Positions 51,627-59,891 of a DNA stretch of 64,000 bases are shown here, piece after piece. Under the pieces are notes generated by a model that did not search any database, had not been told where the DNA came from, and worked only from the letters and a program-made list of their open reading frames with translations. Positions within the stretch are counted from its first letter, which is position 1, and each line of letters starts with the position of its first letter. This DNA is from Acidobacteriota bacterium (GTDB lineage: Bacteria > Acidobacteriota > Vicinamibacteria > Vicinamibacterales > UBA2999). The stretch covers positions 1-64,000 of the forward strand of contig JAUSDY010000076.1 in the NCBI GenBank assembly GCA_030650395.1, given 5' to 3'. The translations under genes were made by a program, and so were the position numbers.

Positions 51627-51848
51627 CTAGCGGGCGCCGAGGGTCAGCAGCACTTCTTTGCGGATCGCGTCTTCGACCTCCTCGAAATTGAGGGCCGTCT
51701 CGCACTCGTCGCACAAGACTTCGATCACGCCGGGCTTGCTCTCTTCCGACACTTCCACGCGCGTGTCATCGAGATGCACAACGTGCATTTGCAGGGTTTT
51801 CACGAGAAAATTGCGGGCGTTCCCGCAGTTTGGACACGTCAATGCCAC
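51627..51848 (-). CDS. Small zinc-ribbon protein
   Basis: The product is 73 aa: LTCPNCGNARNFLVKTLQMH, VVHLDDTRVEVSEES, VLCDECETALNFEEV. CPNC and CDEC form a zinc ribbon. It faces the 54-aa ribbon gene tail to tail, 29 bases apart. Function unknown. Confidence 0.75.
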   Translation of the reverse strand: MALTCPNCGNARNFLVKTLQMHVVHLDDTRVEVSEESKPGVIEVLCDECETALNFEEVEDAIRKEVLLTLGAR

Positions 51849-51920
51849 GTAGCTGGGCTCCTTGAACCTTCAAAATTGTATGAAATGGTCAAGGCCGAAG
51901 CAATGCAAATCGCCCCCCTC

Positions 51921-54770
51921 CTATGAGGATTCCACCCGAAACGGCTCAAAGTCGTCGATCCGATCGCGGCCTGTTACCGCCGGACGCCACGCGCGCGGCG
52001 GCTCGGCCGGGACGGCCACGCGACAGAGCGCATGCCTCGACGATCCGCCCTGCCAGAGCGTGACAGCCGCATCCGGCGTCGCAGCCATCGACGCCGCGAG
52101 AGGCGCGGGCAGAATTTTCCCGAGCGACCCTTTCGCCATCACCAGGCGCCCGCCGGTCAGTGTGGCGCCGAGGTAGACGCGATCGCGTGCGCGCGTCAGG
52201 GCCACATACAGCAGGCGCTTCGTTTCTTCGTGCTCGCGCGCCTCGAGGTCCCGATCGCTCTCGTTGAGGTGATCGCTCACCGACACGGACGGCTCGCCGC
52301 CCGGCTCGTCCTCGCCGGCAAACGGCGCCGCAACCACCCGGATGTCGTCGCGGTTGCCGCCGCTGCCCTTGCCGAGATTGACCACGAACACGATTGGAAA
52401 CTCGAGTCCCTTGGCGGCGTGAACGGTCATCAGGTTCACGGCGTCGGCGGCGTCGATAATCGCGTTTGATTCGTCGCCGCCAGCGACGAGCTCCGCAAAA
52501 TAATCGGCGAGCCGGCCGAGCGTCGCGTAACCACGATTCTGGATGCGGCGGATCAAGCCGCGGACCTTCTTCAAGTTCTCGCGCGCCTGCGCGAGACCGG
52601 GGCCGGCGATTTCCACCGCATAGGCCGACTCCGCCAGTACGCGGTCTACAAGCTCAGCCGGAGGCAGCAGATCTGCAAGCGGCACCCACATCCGCACGCT
52701 TTCGCGCGCAAGGACCAGCCGGTCGAGATCATCACGCTCGAGCACCTCGGCCGTAGCCGGTAGATCCTCTGAAAGCAGCGCCTCGGCGAGACCGGGGGCC
52801 AGGATCTTCAACGCCCCGTCCGATAGCTGGACCATGCGGGACCGCAGGAAAGCGGCGGCCTTCAAAGGCGAGCCCGGATCCGAAAGGTAGGCTACCAGCG
52901 CCAGGACGTCTTTCACTTCGTCGGCATCGAAAAAGCCGAGCCCTTTGTAGACGTAATAGGGCACGCCTCTCCGTCCCAGCGCCGCTTCGAAGAGCGCGTG
53001 GCTCTCGCGCGTCCGGAACAACACGCCGATGTCGCCCGGCGACGCCGGCCGGCGCACTCCGGTGTGGCGATCGCGAACCGTCACGCCGTCGATCAGCAGC
53101 CGGGCGATCTCTTCGCCCACCGCCTCGGCCTGGGCCGCGTCACTCTCCGCGGTGACGATCCCGATCGCCTCGGCCTCGCTTGGCATGCCCTCCACCTTCG
53201 GAAACGCATCGTCTTCGCTATATCGAAACGCATCCGCCCGTTCCGGCACCTTGTCGATGGCGGCAAAAACGTCGTTGACGAACGATTGGAGCTCGTGGAC
53301 CGAGCGGTAACTGCGGGTGATGGCGGCGCGCGCCGGAAGATCGGGCCGCAACGCGTCGATGAAGCGGGCAGCGGCATCGAGCACGGTGACTTCGGCATCG
53401 CGAAATCCGTAAATCGACTGCTTGCGGTCGCCGACGATGAAGATCGAGGGCGGCAGGGGCCCGTGGGTCATGCCTTCTCCGGCGGCCCACGCGCGCACCA
53501 GCTCGCGCACCAGCTGCCACTGCGCGCGGCTGGTGTCCTGGAACTCGTCGACCAGCACGTGTTCGTAGCGCGACTCGAGCCGATACCGGCTGCGCGAGAA
53601 CTCTTCCATTTGTGCGAGCAGCAACAAGGTGCGCTCGAGCAGATCCGGAAAATCAAGGACGCCGTGCTTGTCGAGGGTGCGGCGATATTCTTCCTGCGCG
53701 ATGGCAAACAACCGCCGCACGCCTCGGGCGAGCACGAGGTTGATATCACGCCGGAACGTGTCGACCGCCGATTCGATGTGCGGCCCGAGGCCGAGCACAA
53801 TCTGCTTGTGCCGTTCGTAGTGCGCCGCCGACTTGAACATCGCCTTGGTGTGGATCGGACGCTTGCGCGGCTCGCCCTTCTGCGTCAGTACCAGCTCGGC
53901 CAGCCGATCGAGCGCGCCCCGCAACTGCGCCGGAGTCGGATGTAGAGGCGGGACTTCAGTCCCGCCTGCAGCGCCTGCTGTGATGCGATCAATATCGCGA
54001 ACCAACAACGCAAATGCCCGATCATCGGGACCGCTTGCCTTGAGTGCCGCGGCGACAGGAGAGAGCGCCGCCCTCAGACTGTGCAGCAATCGCGTGCAGG
54101 CGATCTCGACGCTCATGTCCTTGCCGCGGAGGAACCGGTTGAGCGCATCCCCGGCCACCAGCCGGCGGTCGAGCAGCGCCGCGAGTCCTTTTCGAATGCG
54201 CGGCTCGCCCAGTTCGGTAAACAGCAGCGCCACGTCCGAGTCGTCGAGCGAGAGCCCGCGGCCGATCCGCAACGCGCGATCGAGCGACGCTTCGGTGAAT
54301 CGCGGCGTTTCGGTTTCGTCGGCGAGGTCGAAGCCCGGATCGACGCCCGCCTCCAACGGAAACTCGTGGAGCAACGCCAGGCAGAACGCGTCAATCGTGC
54401 TGATCGCGATGTCGCCGAACGCATCGCGAATGTCGCGCCAGCGGGATTCGGGAATGCCGCCGAGCCGATGCCGCTCGCGCAGCGTGGCCATCACGCGCTG
54501 CCGCATTTCGGCGGCGGCCTTGCGGGTGAAGGTGATGGCCAGGATGTTGCGCGGCGCCACGCCGGCTTCGAGCAGGCCGACGTAGCGATCGACCAGCACA
54601 CGCGTCTTGCCGGTGCCGGCCGAGGCCTCGAGAGCGACGTTGCGGCGCGGATCCACCGCAATCCGCCGCGCCCGCTCGTCAGGCGTTTCGACATGTGGCG
54701 ACAAACCTTCATGTGGCGACAAACCTTTAGGTTTGTCGTCCCCGAAATCGAGCCGAGGCTGCTCAGCCAT
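51921..54770 (-). CDS. addA: UvrD-family helicase, AddA-like (recombination-repair)
   Basis: The product is 949 aa. Superfamily 1A motifs in order: ALEASAGTGKTRVLVDRYV (Walker A), TFTRKAAAEMRQR, LVDEFQDTSRAQW (Walker B), VGDRKQSIYGFRDAEV, MTVHAAKGLEFPIVFV and LLYVALTRARDRVYLG. The C-terminal RecB-type nuclease domain of full AddA is absent: the protein ends soon after motif VI. With the AddB-like nuclease upstream it would process double-strand breaks. An in-frame family A element encodes DKPKGLSPHEGLSPHVE just before the ATPase domain, and a family D palindrome encodes GGTEVPPLHP in domain 1B. The start at 54770 overlaps the addB stop by eight bases. Confidence 0.88.
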   Translation of the reverse strand: MAEQPRLDFGDDKPKGLSPHEGLSPHVETPDERARRIAVDPRRNVALEASAGTGKTRVLVDRYVGLLEAGVAPRNILAITFTRKAAAEMRQRVMATLRERHRLGGIPESRWRDIRDAFGDIAISTIDAFCLALLHEFPLEAGVDPGFDLADETETPRFTEASLDRALRIGRGLSLDDSDVALLFTELGEPRIRKGLAALLDRRLVAGDALNRFLRGKDMSVEIACTRLLHSLRAALSPVAAALKASGPDDRAFALLVRDIDRITAGAAGGTEVPPLHPTPAQLRGALDRLAELVLTQKGEPRKRPIHTKAMFKSAAHYERHKQIVLGLGPHIESAVDTFRRDINLVLARGVRRLFAIAQEEYRRTLDKHGVLDFPDLLERTLLLLAQMEEFSRSRYRLESRYEHVLVDEFQDTSRAQWQLVRELVRAWAAGEGMTHGPLPPSIFIVGDRKQSIYGFRDAEVTVLDAAARFIDALRPDLPARAAITRSYRSVHELQSFVNDVFAAIDKVPERADAFRYSEDDAFPKVEGMPSEAEAIGIVTAESDAAQAEAVGEEIARLLIDGVTVRDRHTGVRRPASPGDIGVLFRTRESHALFEAALGRRGVPYYVYKGLGFFDADEVKDVLALVAYLSDPGSPLKAAAFLRSRMVQLSDGALKILAPGLAEALLSEDLPATAEVLERDDLDRLVLARESVRMWVPLADLLPPAELVDRVLAESAYAVEIAGPGLAQARENLKKVRGLIRRIQNRGYATLGRLADYFAELVAGGDESNAIIDAADAVNLMTVHAAKGLEFPIVFVVNLGKGSGGNRDDIRVVAAPFAGEDEPGGEPSVSVSDHLNESDRDLEAREHEETKRLLYVALTRARDRVYLGATLTGGRLVMAKGSLGKILPAPLAASMAATPDAAVTLWQGGSSRHALCRVAVPAEPPRAWRPAVTGRDRIDDFEPFRVESS
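53946..53967. repeat. Family D palindrome inside addA (AGGCGGGACT-TC-AGTCCCGCCT)
   Basis: Same framework as the 20107, 23490 and 63190 copies, but with A/T swapped in both arms (GGACT/AGTCC instead of GGTCT/AGACC). So the change is compensated and the palindrome kept. In this frame it contains no stop and reads AGGTEVPPL. Confidence 0.85.
54694..54742. repeat. Family A palindrome pair inside addA
   Basis: TGTGGCGACAAACCTTCA and TGTGGCGACAAACCTTTAGG, then TTTGTCG: one half unit plus a full palindrome, giving KGLSPHEGLSPH on the coding strand. Confidence 0.88.
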
Positions 54771-57700
54771 TTTCCGGCTTAGCCTCCACGGGTTCATCGG
54801 CCCCACCAGGCGTTCGGCAGATCGTCACAAACGCGCACATGGTACAGAGCGACTTGGTTTCAGGTCGAGCGGGAAAATGTCCGGCGGCAATGTCGTTCAA
54901 CGCGCCGACCAGGCGATGCTCGGCCTCGGTCACCAGGTCGGCAAACGACATGCCCTTGCGCTCGAGCGCGACGACCCCGCGCTTGCCTTCAAACGACAGA
55001 TACATCGCCTCGCTGGCGGAGATATCGCGGCCGCGCTCGCTCGATAGCCGCGCGCGCACGCAGGCGCTGTAGATCGGCAGCTGCAACGCCGTCTTCACGT
55101 CGGGGACGTACTTCGTCTTGTAGTCGATCAACCTGAAGGTGCCGTCGTCGAGCACGTCGACCCGATCGATCTTGGCGCGCAGCGGCACAGTCCGCGCGGC
55201 GCCGTCGGCGCCCGCAAACGTGAACTCGCCGTCGAGCTCGTACTCCATCAGCCGCTCGTCGATGCCGGCGTCCCTTTCGGCCTCCATCGCAAACACGCGT
55301 GAGGCAATGCCGGGCCCTACCGCCGATCCGAATAAACGCGCACGCTCCAGCTCCGCTTCCGACGGCGCGAGGGATGCCAATGCCGGACCGCAGACTTCGA
55401 CAAACAGCGCCTCGGCATCCCCGATCGTCTCCGGCGTAATCCGGTTGTGGCCGCGTGCCTGCCATTCATGGAAGAACGTCTCGAACAGCTCGTGCAGGAA
55501 TCGGCCACGTTCGAGCGGCGACCTGGTGTCTTCGTCTTCGCGCTCCTCTTCGATCTGCAGCACGTTCGCCACATAGAACTGGAACGGGCATTTCAGGTAG
55601 CGCTCGAGACGGCTGACGCTGACGCGCGGCAGCGTCCAGTCGCCGGCTTGTCCCTGGAAACGCGCCGGATCGGCATCGCCGCGCGATCGCCTCGCGCTGG
55701 CCCATCGTTCCGTCAGCACTGGAACGCCGATGCCCGCGGGTGGCGACAAACCTTTAGGTGGCGACAAACCGACAGGTGGCGACAAACCGACAGGTGGCGA
55801 CAAACCTTTAGGTTTGTCGGTCAGCCACTCGTAGATGAACACGCGCGCGTCGTCGTGTCCGATCGCCGTCTGGGTCACGAGGCCGAACCCGGCGGCGTCC
55901 TCGACGAACACCGACGGTTCGACGACGGCGTCGGCTTCGAGGGCGAACGTCGAGATCCGCGTTCGCGATCGCGCCAGCAGCGCGAGGTCGCGGAACGACG
56001 CGCGCGCCGCGCGCAGCAAGTCGCGCTCCTGGTGGATCGCGACCCGATCGGGACGCGCCGGCTCGAGCTGCGCCAGCAGCGCCTGTGGATAGAACACGCT
56101 TCGCCGCGGGCGCTCGGGCCACTCCCCTTCGACCAGCCCCATTAACTGCACATCGTCGAACTCACCGAAGCGTGCGGCTTGAGCGTCGACGATCTGCAGG
56201 CCCCCTTCGCCGCTGCGAATCGCGAACGTCTGCGCGCCCAGCCATCGGCGAATCGCCGGCGACAGGTCGTGCACAGTGCCGGACGCGCCCGGATCGTGAC
56301 GCTGGTAGCCGTCGATCAACCCAGCGATCGACGCGAGCACGCCGGCCCTGGCGCGTTGCCTCCGATCATCCACCTCCGCGCTGCGCGCTTCCGCCTTCGC
56401 TTCGGCTACGGCGGACAAGCCGGTGGACCAGTCGTGGCGGTCGAGGAACGAGCGCAACAGCTCGAGCTGCTCGAGCAATGGGCGGTTCTCAGTCAATGGC
56501 GCAAGCAACGTTGCCAGCTCGATCGCAACCGTTGCGGCGGGCAAGGCGGCCTGTTGACGACGATGCTCGCGCCCTCCGCCGCGGGCATGAGGTTGGTCCG
56601 CTGCGCGACGCCAATTTCCCGTGACCGATATCAGACGGTCTAGGCCGCCGAGAAACCGCAGCTCGCCGAGCGCAGCATCGAGCGCCGACACGGCGGTGCG
56701 TGCCAGCGGTTGTGGAGGCACCCCCTTCTTTGGGGGTGCCTCAAATCGGAAATGCGGAGAGCGGAGCAGCGCCGTGGTGGCGCGTCGCGTAAAACCGGTG
56801 GCGACGAATTCGATGACGAGGTCGAGCGCGGCCGCGTACGGTTCGGCGGCGAGGGGGAGGGTGTCGAGTGCCCGGAACGGTACGCCCGCACCGGCAAACA
56901 CATCGCGAGCCACGTACAGATAGGGCAACGCGCGCGACACGACGAGCGCGGTGCGATCGAGCCGCACCTGGTGGCCCGCGCGCCGATCCGCCTTCAGCCG
57001 CCGCGCGACGCCCTCGAGCTCTTCTTCGCGATCGCGGTACGAAAACACCACCTGTCCTGAGCGAGGCGGTGGCGACGTGTCGCCGCCGAGTCGAAGGGCC
57101 GATTGCTGATGCGCCTGGGGGACGACAAGAACCGGCATTGCCGCCGCCGCTCCCGGCTCTGCACTTTCCTCGAGACCGACGAACGCGAGACGCAGGCGAT
57201 CGAGATAGCCCGCGGCAAGCACGCCGTCGGTCGCGATGATGTCCACGCTCTCCAGCCCGGGCATGCTGGTGATCAGCGCGACGTCAGCCGGCCACAGGCC
57301 TTCGGGATCCGACAAGCGATCGCCGACGGTCACGGCGACGCTGCGCAGCGGTTGGCGCGGAGGGGTCGCGATCAGATCGAGACGCAGCGCGTGTTCGTCC
57401 CTGCCGCCGCCGTCGCGCAGGCGCTCTTCGTAACCGCGAAACGCCGCCACGAGAAAGCGGGTTTGGTCCAGCAGCTGCGCCGCGCCCTGATCCGATTCGG
57501 CGGCCGGCTCGAGCTCGCCGCGCAGGAGGCGATCGAAATCATCCACGGTGCGATGCAGGCGGCGGATCTGATCGTAGAGGCCGATCATCTCCGCCACGAG
57601 CGCCGGGCGCACGTGAAAGGGCGGCGCGACACCGGACTCTTCGGCGTCCCGGGCAGCGGCGTTCAACAGTGCCTCGCGCTCGAACGGCGAGAGCGGGCGC

Positions 57701-57963
57701 GGCCGGTTGTCGAGACGGGACGCGAGCAGATCGTAGAAATCGCTGCGCGTGCCGATGTGCGGGAGCGGTTGATCGGCTGCGCGCGGCAGGCCGTGAGCGG
57801 CGAACGTGCGCCGCAGCTGTTCGCCGGCGGCGCGGGTCGGCACAATCACGAACGTGTCGGCGGCGGCCGCGGGGTCGAGGTGTCGGGCGAGCTCGACGAG
57901 GTGCGAGCGAAAACCCGACAGGTCCGGCGCGCGAAGCAGGCGCGTGCGGCGGGGCGTGATCAC
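54763..57963 (-). CDS. addB: PD-(D/E)XK nuclease with Fe-S cysteines, AddB-like
   Basis: The product is 1066 aa from the GTG at 57963, which overlaps the preceding gene's stop (GTGA); the track's extra 130 N-terminal residues are Arg/Ala-rich shadow. The N-terminal helicase-like fold is degenerate (TFVIVPTRAAGEQLRR instead of a true Walker A). The nuclease domain (residues 780-1060) has DDGTFRLIDYKTKYVPD as catalytic core. Cysteines in RYLKCPFQFYV plus SLCTMCAFVTICR form the [4Fe-4S] latch of AddB nucleases. It pairs with AddA for break resection. Four palindromic elements lie in frame: family C (LRLGGDTSPPPRSGQ), family E (EAPPKKGVPP), family B (LSAVAEAKAEARSAE) and an expanded family A (DKPKGLSPPVGLSPP). 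Confidence 0.87.
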   Translation of the reverse strand: MITPRRTRLLRAPDLSGFRSHLVELARHLDPAAAADTFVIVPTRAAGEQLRRTFAAHGLPRAADQPLPHIGTRSDFYDLLASRLDNRPRPLSPFEREALLNAAARDAEESGVAPPFHVRPALVAEMIGLYDQIRRLHRTVDDFDRLLRGELEPAAESDQGAAQLLDQTRFLVAAFRGYEERLRDGGGRDEHALRLDLIATPPRQPLRSVAVTVGDRLSDPEGLWPADVALITSMPGLESVDIIATDGVLAAGYLDRLRLAFVGLEESAEPGAAAAMPVLVVPQAHQQSALRLGGDTSPPPRSGQVVFSYRDREEELEGVARRLKADRRAGHQVRLDRTALVVSRALPYLYVARDVFAGAGVPFRALDTLPLAAEPYAAALDLVIEFVATGFTRRATTALLRSPHFRFEAPPKKGVPPQPLARTAVSALDAALGELRFLGGLDRLISVTGNWRRAADQPHARGGGREHRRQQAALPAATVAIELATLLAPLTENRPLLEQLELLRSFLDRHDWSTGLSAVAEAKAEARSAEVDDRRQRARAGVLASIAGLIDGYQRHDPGASGTVHDLSPAIRRWLGAQTFAIRSGEGGLQIVDAQAARFGEFDDVQLMGLVEGEWPERPRRSVFYPQALLAQLEPARPDRVAIHQERDLLRAARASFRDLALLARSRTRISTFALEADAVVEPSVFVEDAAGFGLVTQTAIGHDDARVFIYEWLTDKPKGLSPPVGLSPPVGLSPPKGLSPPAGIGVPVLTERWASARRSRGDADPARFQGQAGDWTLPRVSVSRLERYLKCPFQFYVANVLQIEEEREDEDTRSPLERGRFLHELFETFFHEWQARGHNRITPETIGDAEALFVEVCGPALASLAPSEAELERARLFGSAVGPGIASRVFAMEAERDAGIDERLMEYELDGEFTFAGADGAARTVPLRAKIDRVDVLDDGTFRLIDYKTKYVPDVKTALQLPIYSACVRARLSSERGRDISASEAMYLSFEGKRGVVALERKGMSFADLVTEAEHRLVGALNDIAAGHFPARPETKSLCTMCAFVTICRTPGGADEPVEAKPENG
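55739..55820. repeat. Expanded family A array inside addB
   Basis: Four 18-base units GGTGGCGACAAACC plus TTTA or GACA in tandem, closed by GGTTTGTCG. Translated as repeated GLSPPV/GLSPPK. The unit length is a multiple of three, so changes in copy number keep the frame. Confidence 0.9.
56389..56418. repeat. Family B palindrome inside addB
   Basis: TTCCGCCTTCGC and GGCTACGGCGGACAA; reverse complement of TTGTCCGCCGTAGC..GCGAAGGCGGAA as at 15915 and 61012. In frame. Confidence 0.8.
56715..56742. repeat. Family E palindrome inside addB
   Basis: GAGGCACCCCC and GGGGGTGCCTC flank TTCTTT, an 11-bp perfect stem within the coding region, translated EAPPKKGVPP. Confidence 0.85.
57055..57098. repeat. 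Family C palindrome inside addB
   Basis: TCCTGAGCGAGGCGGTGGCG to GCCGCCGAGTCGAAGGG. Read in the same frame as the copy in the C39 peptidase gene, giving LRLGGDTSPPPRSGQ. Confidence 0.88.
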
Positions 57964-59351
57964 TGGCGCGTCGGCGGCTCCATGGCGGCGGTGAGGTCGG
58001 CACGCGCCCGTTCGTAGAGCAGCAGCGCGCCGGCGGCGGCAGATGACGCGCGGCGGGCGACGTCGACGCTGTTGCCGGACACGGATTCGACGCGCAACCG
58101 CAGCGCGCTTTCGGCCAGCTCCCAGGCGCTGCGCACCAGCGAGTGCCCCGTCAGCAGCTCCGGCGGCGGCGTGACCTTGGCAAGACTGCGGCCGGCCCGC
58201 GCGAGACGCTTGGCCAGCGGCCCGATCGTGTTCACGGCGGGGCCCGACATCGTTTTGACCTGTTCGAGCGTGCGCGCGACGTCCTTGAACACTGCAAACG
58301 GTCCGTTCGTCGAGCGGCGATACCGGCGAAAGACGGGCCCGCGCTTCTTCCATAGATCCTGGGTGGCGCGCTCATGGCTCGAGATCGACGCGAGGTCTAG
58401 GGTGGCGAGCAACGACGCCACGTCGCCGGGCCGCTGGCCGCCGAGGCGGGTATCTTCCTTAAGGATGCGCGTGCGCAACCGCTCGAACTCGCGCGCGTCG
58501 CCGCGGCGTCCCGCCCTGGCCGCGGCATCGAGCGTCGACTTGCGCAGTGCCTCGTAGTCACGATCGACTCGCTGCTCGCCTTCGAGGTCGCCGATCGCGC
58601 CACGGCGAATCCGGTCGGCCCACGTCTCCGGCAGCAGGCCAACGGCTCGATCGAGGAGGCGCAACACGGTTTGCAGCAGCGTGACCTTGCCCGCCGATGT
58701 TTCGGACAGCGACGCGGCCGTCACAAACTGCTCCACCAGCTCCGCATCGCTTGGCGCCGGCAACGGCAGCGGTGGCGGGCTCGCCAGCGGCGCATTCGCG
58801 CTCAACGTCAGGTCGAACCGCGTTTGCCCGACCGCAACCCGAAGTTGGGCGATCACCTCGTCCAATACGCCAAGAGCTTCACGCACTTCTCCGACTCGGT
58901 AGCCGTAGTGGGCCCCGGGCCAATCCGCGAGCGAGCGCCGCGCCTGTTCGGCGGTCGCGAGCCGGACATTGGGATCGGTGATCTGCGAAACCTCGTTGAG
59001 GACCTTGGCGACGTCGCTGCTGAAGGCCGCGAAGTCCGCATCGCCGCGGGAGGCGGCGTACGCGGCCGCCCTTACAGATTCCGCGTATTGTTCCGTTCTG
59101 GGCCAATCAACCCGGCCCGCCGGGATCGTGACGAGGTGCAGCTCGACCGGATCTCGCGACATTTGCGTTGGCATCGAAAAGATCACGCGGTCTTCGACAC
59201 GCGCCCATTCACCGTAACTCGCCAGAACGCGGCCATCCGCAAGAAAAACCCGGAAAAGTACGCGGCTCGGCGCCTCCTGTGCCGCAGACGGCGACGAAAA
59301 AAGACTGGCCACGATCAGAATGGCAGTGCTCTGCCATCGCCCGCGCATCAT
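57960..59351 (-). CDS. Hypothetical secreted protein, first gene of the addBA operon
   Basis: The product is 463 aa with a signal peptide (STAILIVASLFSSPSAA). A beta-rich N-terminal part (VLFRVFLADGRVLASYGEWA, VEDRVIFSMP) is followed by long alpha-helical segments. A Pro-rich spacer (ASPPPLPLPAPS) lies near residue 205. No family recognised. It overlaps the addB start by four bases, yet appears to be exported while AddAB are cytoplasmic, so the link may only be transcriptional. Codon use is typical for the region. Confidence 0.72.
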   Translation of the reverse strand: MMRGRWQSTAILIVASLFSSPSAAQEAPSRVLFRVFLADGRVLASYGEWARVEDRVIFSMPTQMSRDPVELHLVTIPAGRVDWPRTEQYAESVRAAAYAASRGDADFAAFSSDVAKVLNEVSQITDPNVRLATAEQARRSLADWPGAHYGYRVGEVREALGVLDEVIAQLRVAVGQTRFDLTLSANAPLASPPPLPLPAPSDAELVEQFVTAASLSETSAGKVTLLQTVLRLLDRAVGLLPETWADRIRRGAIGDLEGEQRVDRDYEALRKSTLDAAARAGRRGDAREFERLRTRILKEDTRLGGQRPGDVASLLATLDLASISSHERATQDLWKKRGPVFRRYRRSTNGPFAVFKDVARTLEQVKTMSGPAVNTIGPLAKRLARAGRSLAKVTPPPELLTGHSLVRSAWELAESALRLRVESVSGNSVDVARRASSAAAGALLLYERARADLTAAMEPPTRQ

Positions 59352-59547
59352 CTGGATGACGTTAGTCTATCGCCATGTGGAAATCCTGTGGACGAACGGT
59401 CGAAAAACTGTGGACGACGCCGACACGAAAATAAATGTCGCGGCAGTTCCCCTCTCATGCAGACGTTCGGTCAATCGCATTGGCCGCTTTCGTACGGCGC
59501 TTCGCTTGATCCGTTCGCTGCACGACATACAATCGTCATCCCTGACA

Positions 59548-59763
59548 GTGACCGTCCACCATTACGAAGAGCACATCGCTGGTCGCACATACCAGATCGA
59601 GGTGTCGCATGTTTCGGCGTCGCGATGGCGCGCGCAAATCGCGCGTTTGCCAGGCATGCCGACCTCGATGATGCCGTTTTACGGCACGACCCCCGAGGAG
59701 GCTGCACACGAGCTGAGCAAATGGCTGTTGCTCATCTCCGGCGCGGCCCCGGCCCAATCCTAA
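59548..59763 (+). CDS. Small hypothetical protein
   Basis: The product is 71 aa from the GTG at 59548: VTVHHYEEHIAGRTYQIEVS, HVSASRWRAQIARLPG, YGTTPEEAAHELSKWLLLIS. The strand-turn-strand followed by 'TPEEAAHELSKWL' looks like a small alpha-beta domain similar to HicB/DUF1902-like folds, but no family is certain. The track's start at 59320 runs through low-quality sequence. The upstream gap (59352-59547) carries three TGTGGA words and nothing else recognised. Confidence 0.6.
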   Translation: MTVHHYEEHIAGRTYQIEVSHVSASRWRAQIARLPGMPTSMMPFYGTTPEEAAHELSKWLLLISGAAPAQS

Positions 59764-59891
59764 TGGAGCGTATCAACGACTTCGCAACTACGAGCAGCGT
59801 TGCTCGGAGACGTCTTGGGGCCGTTCCTACGGAACGGCCCGCTTTCACTTTCGAACAGATACTCCACTAGTCAAGACATAATCTAGCCAGC

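Noticed and set aside
55739-55820. Tandem array considered as CRISPR
   Set aside because: Units are directly contiguous, with no unique spacers, and lie in frame inside addB.
59370-59420. Three TGTGGA words, possible DnaA boxes or origin
   Set aside because: They do not match the full 9-base DnaA box and no dnaA, dnaN or AT-rich unwinding region is nearby.
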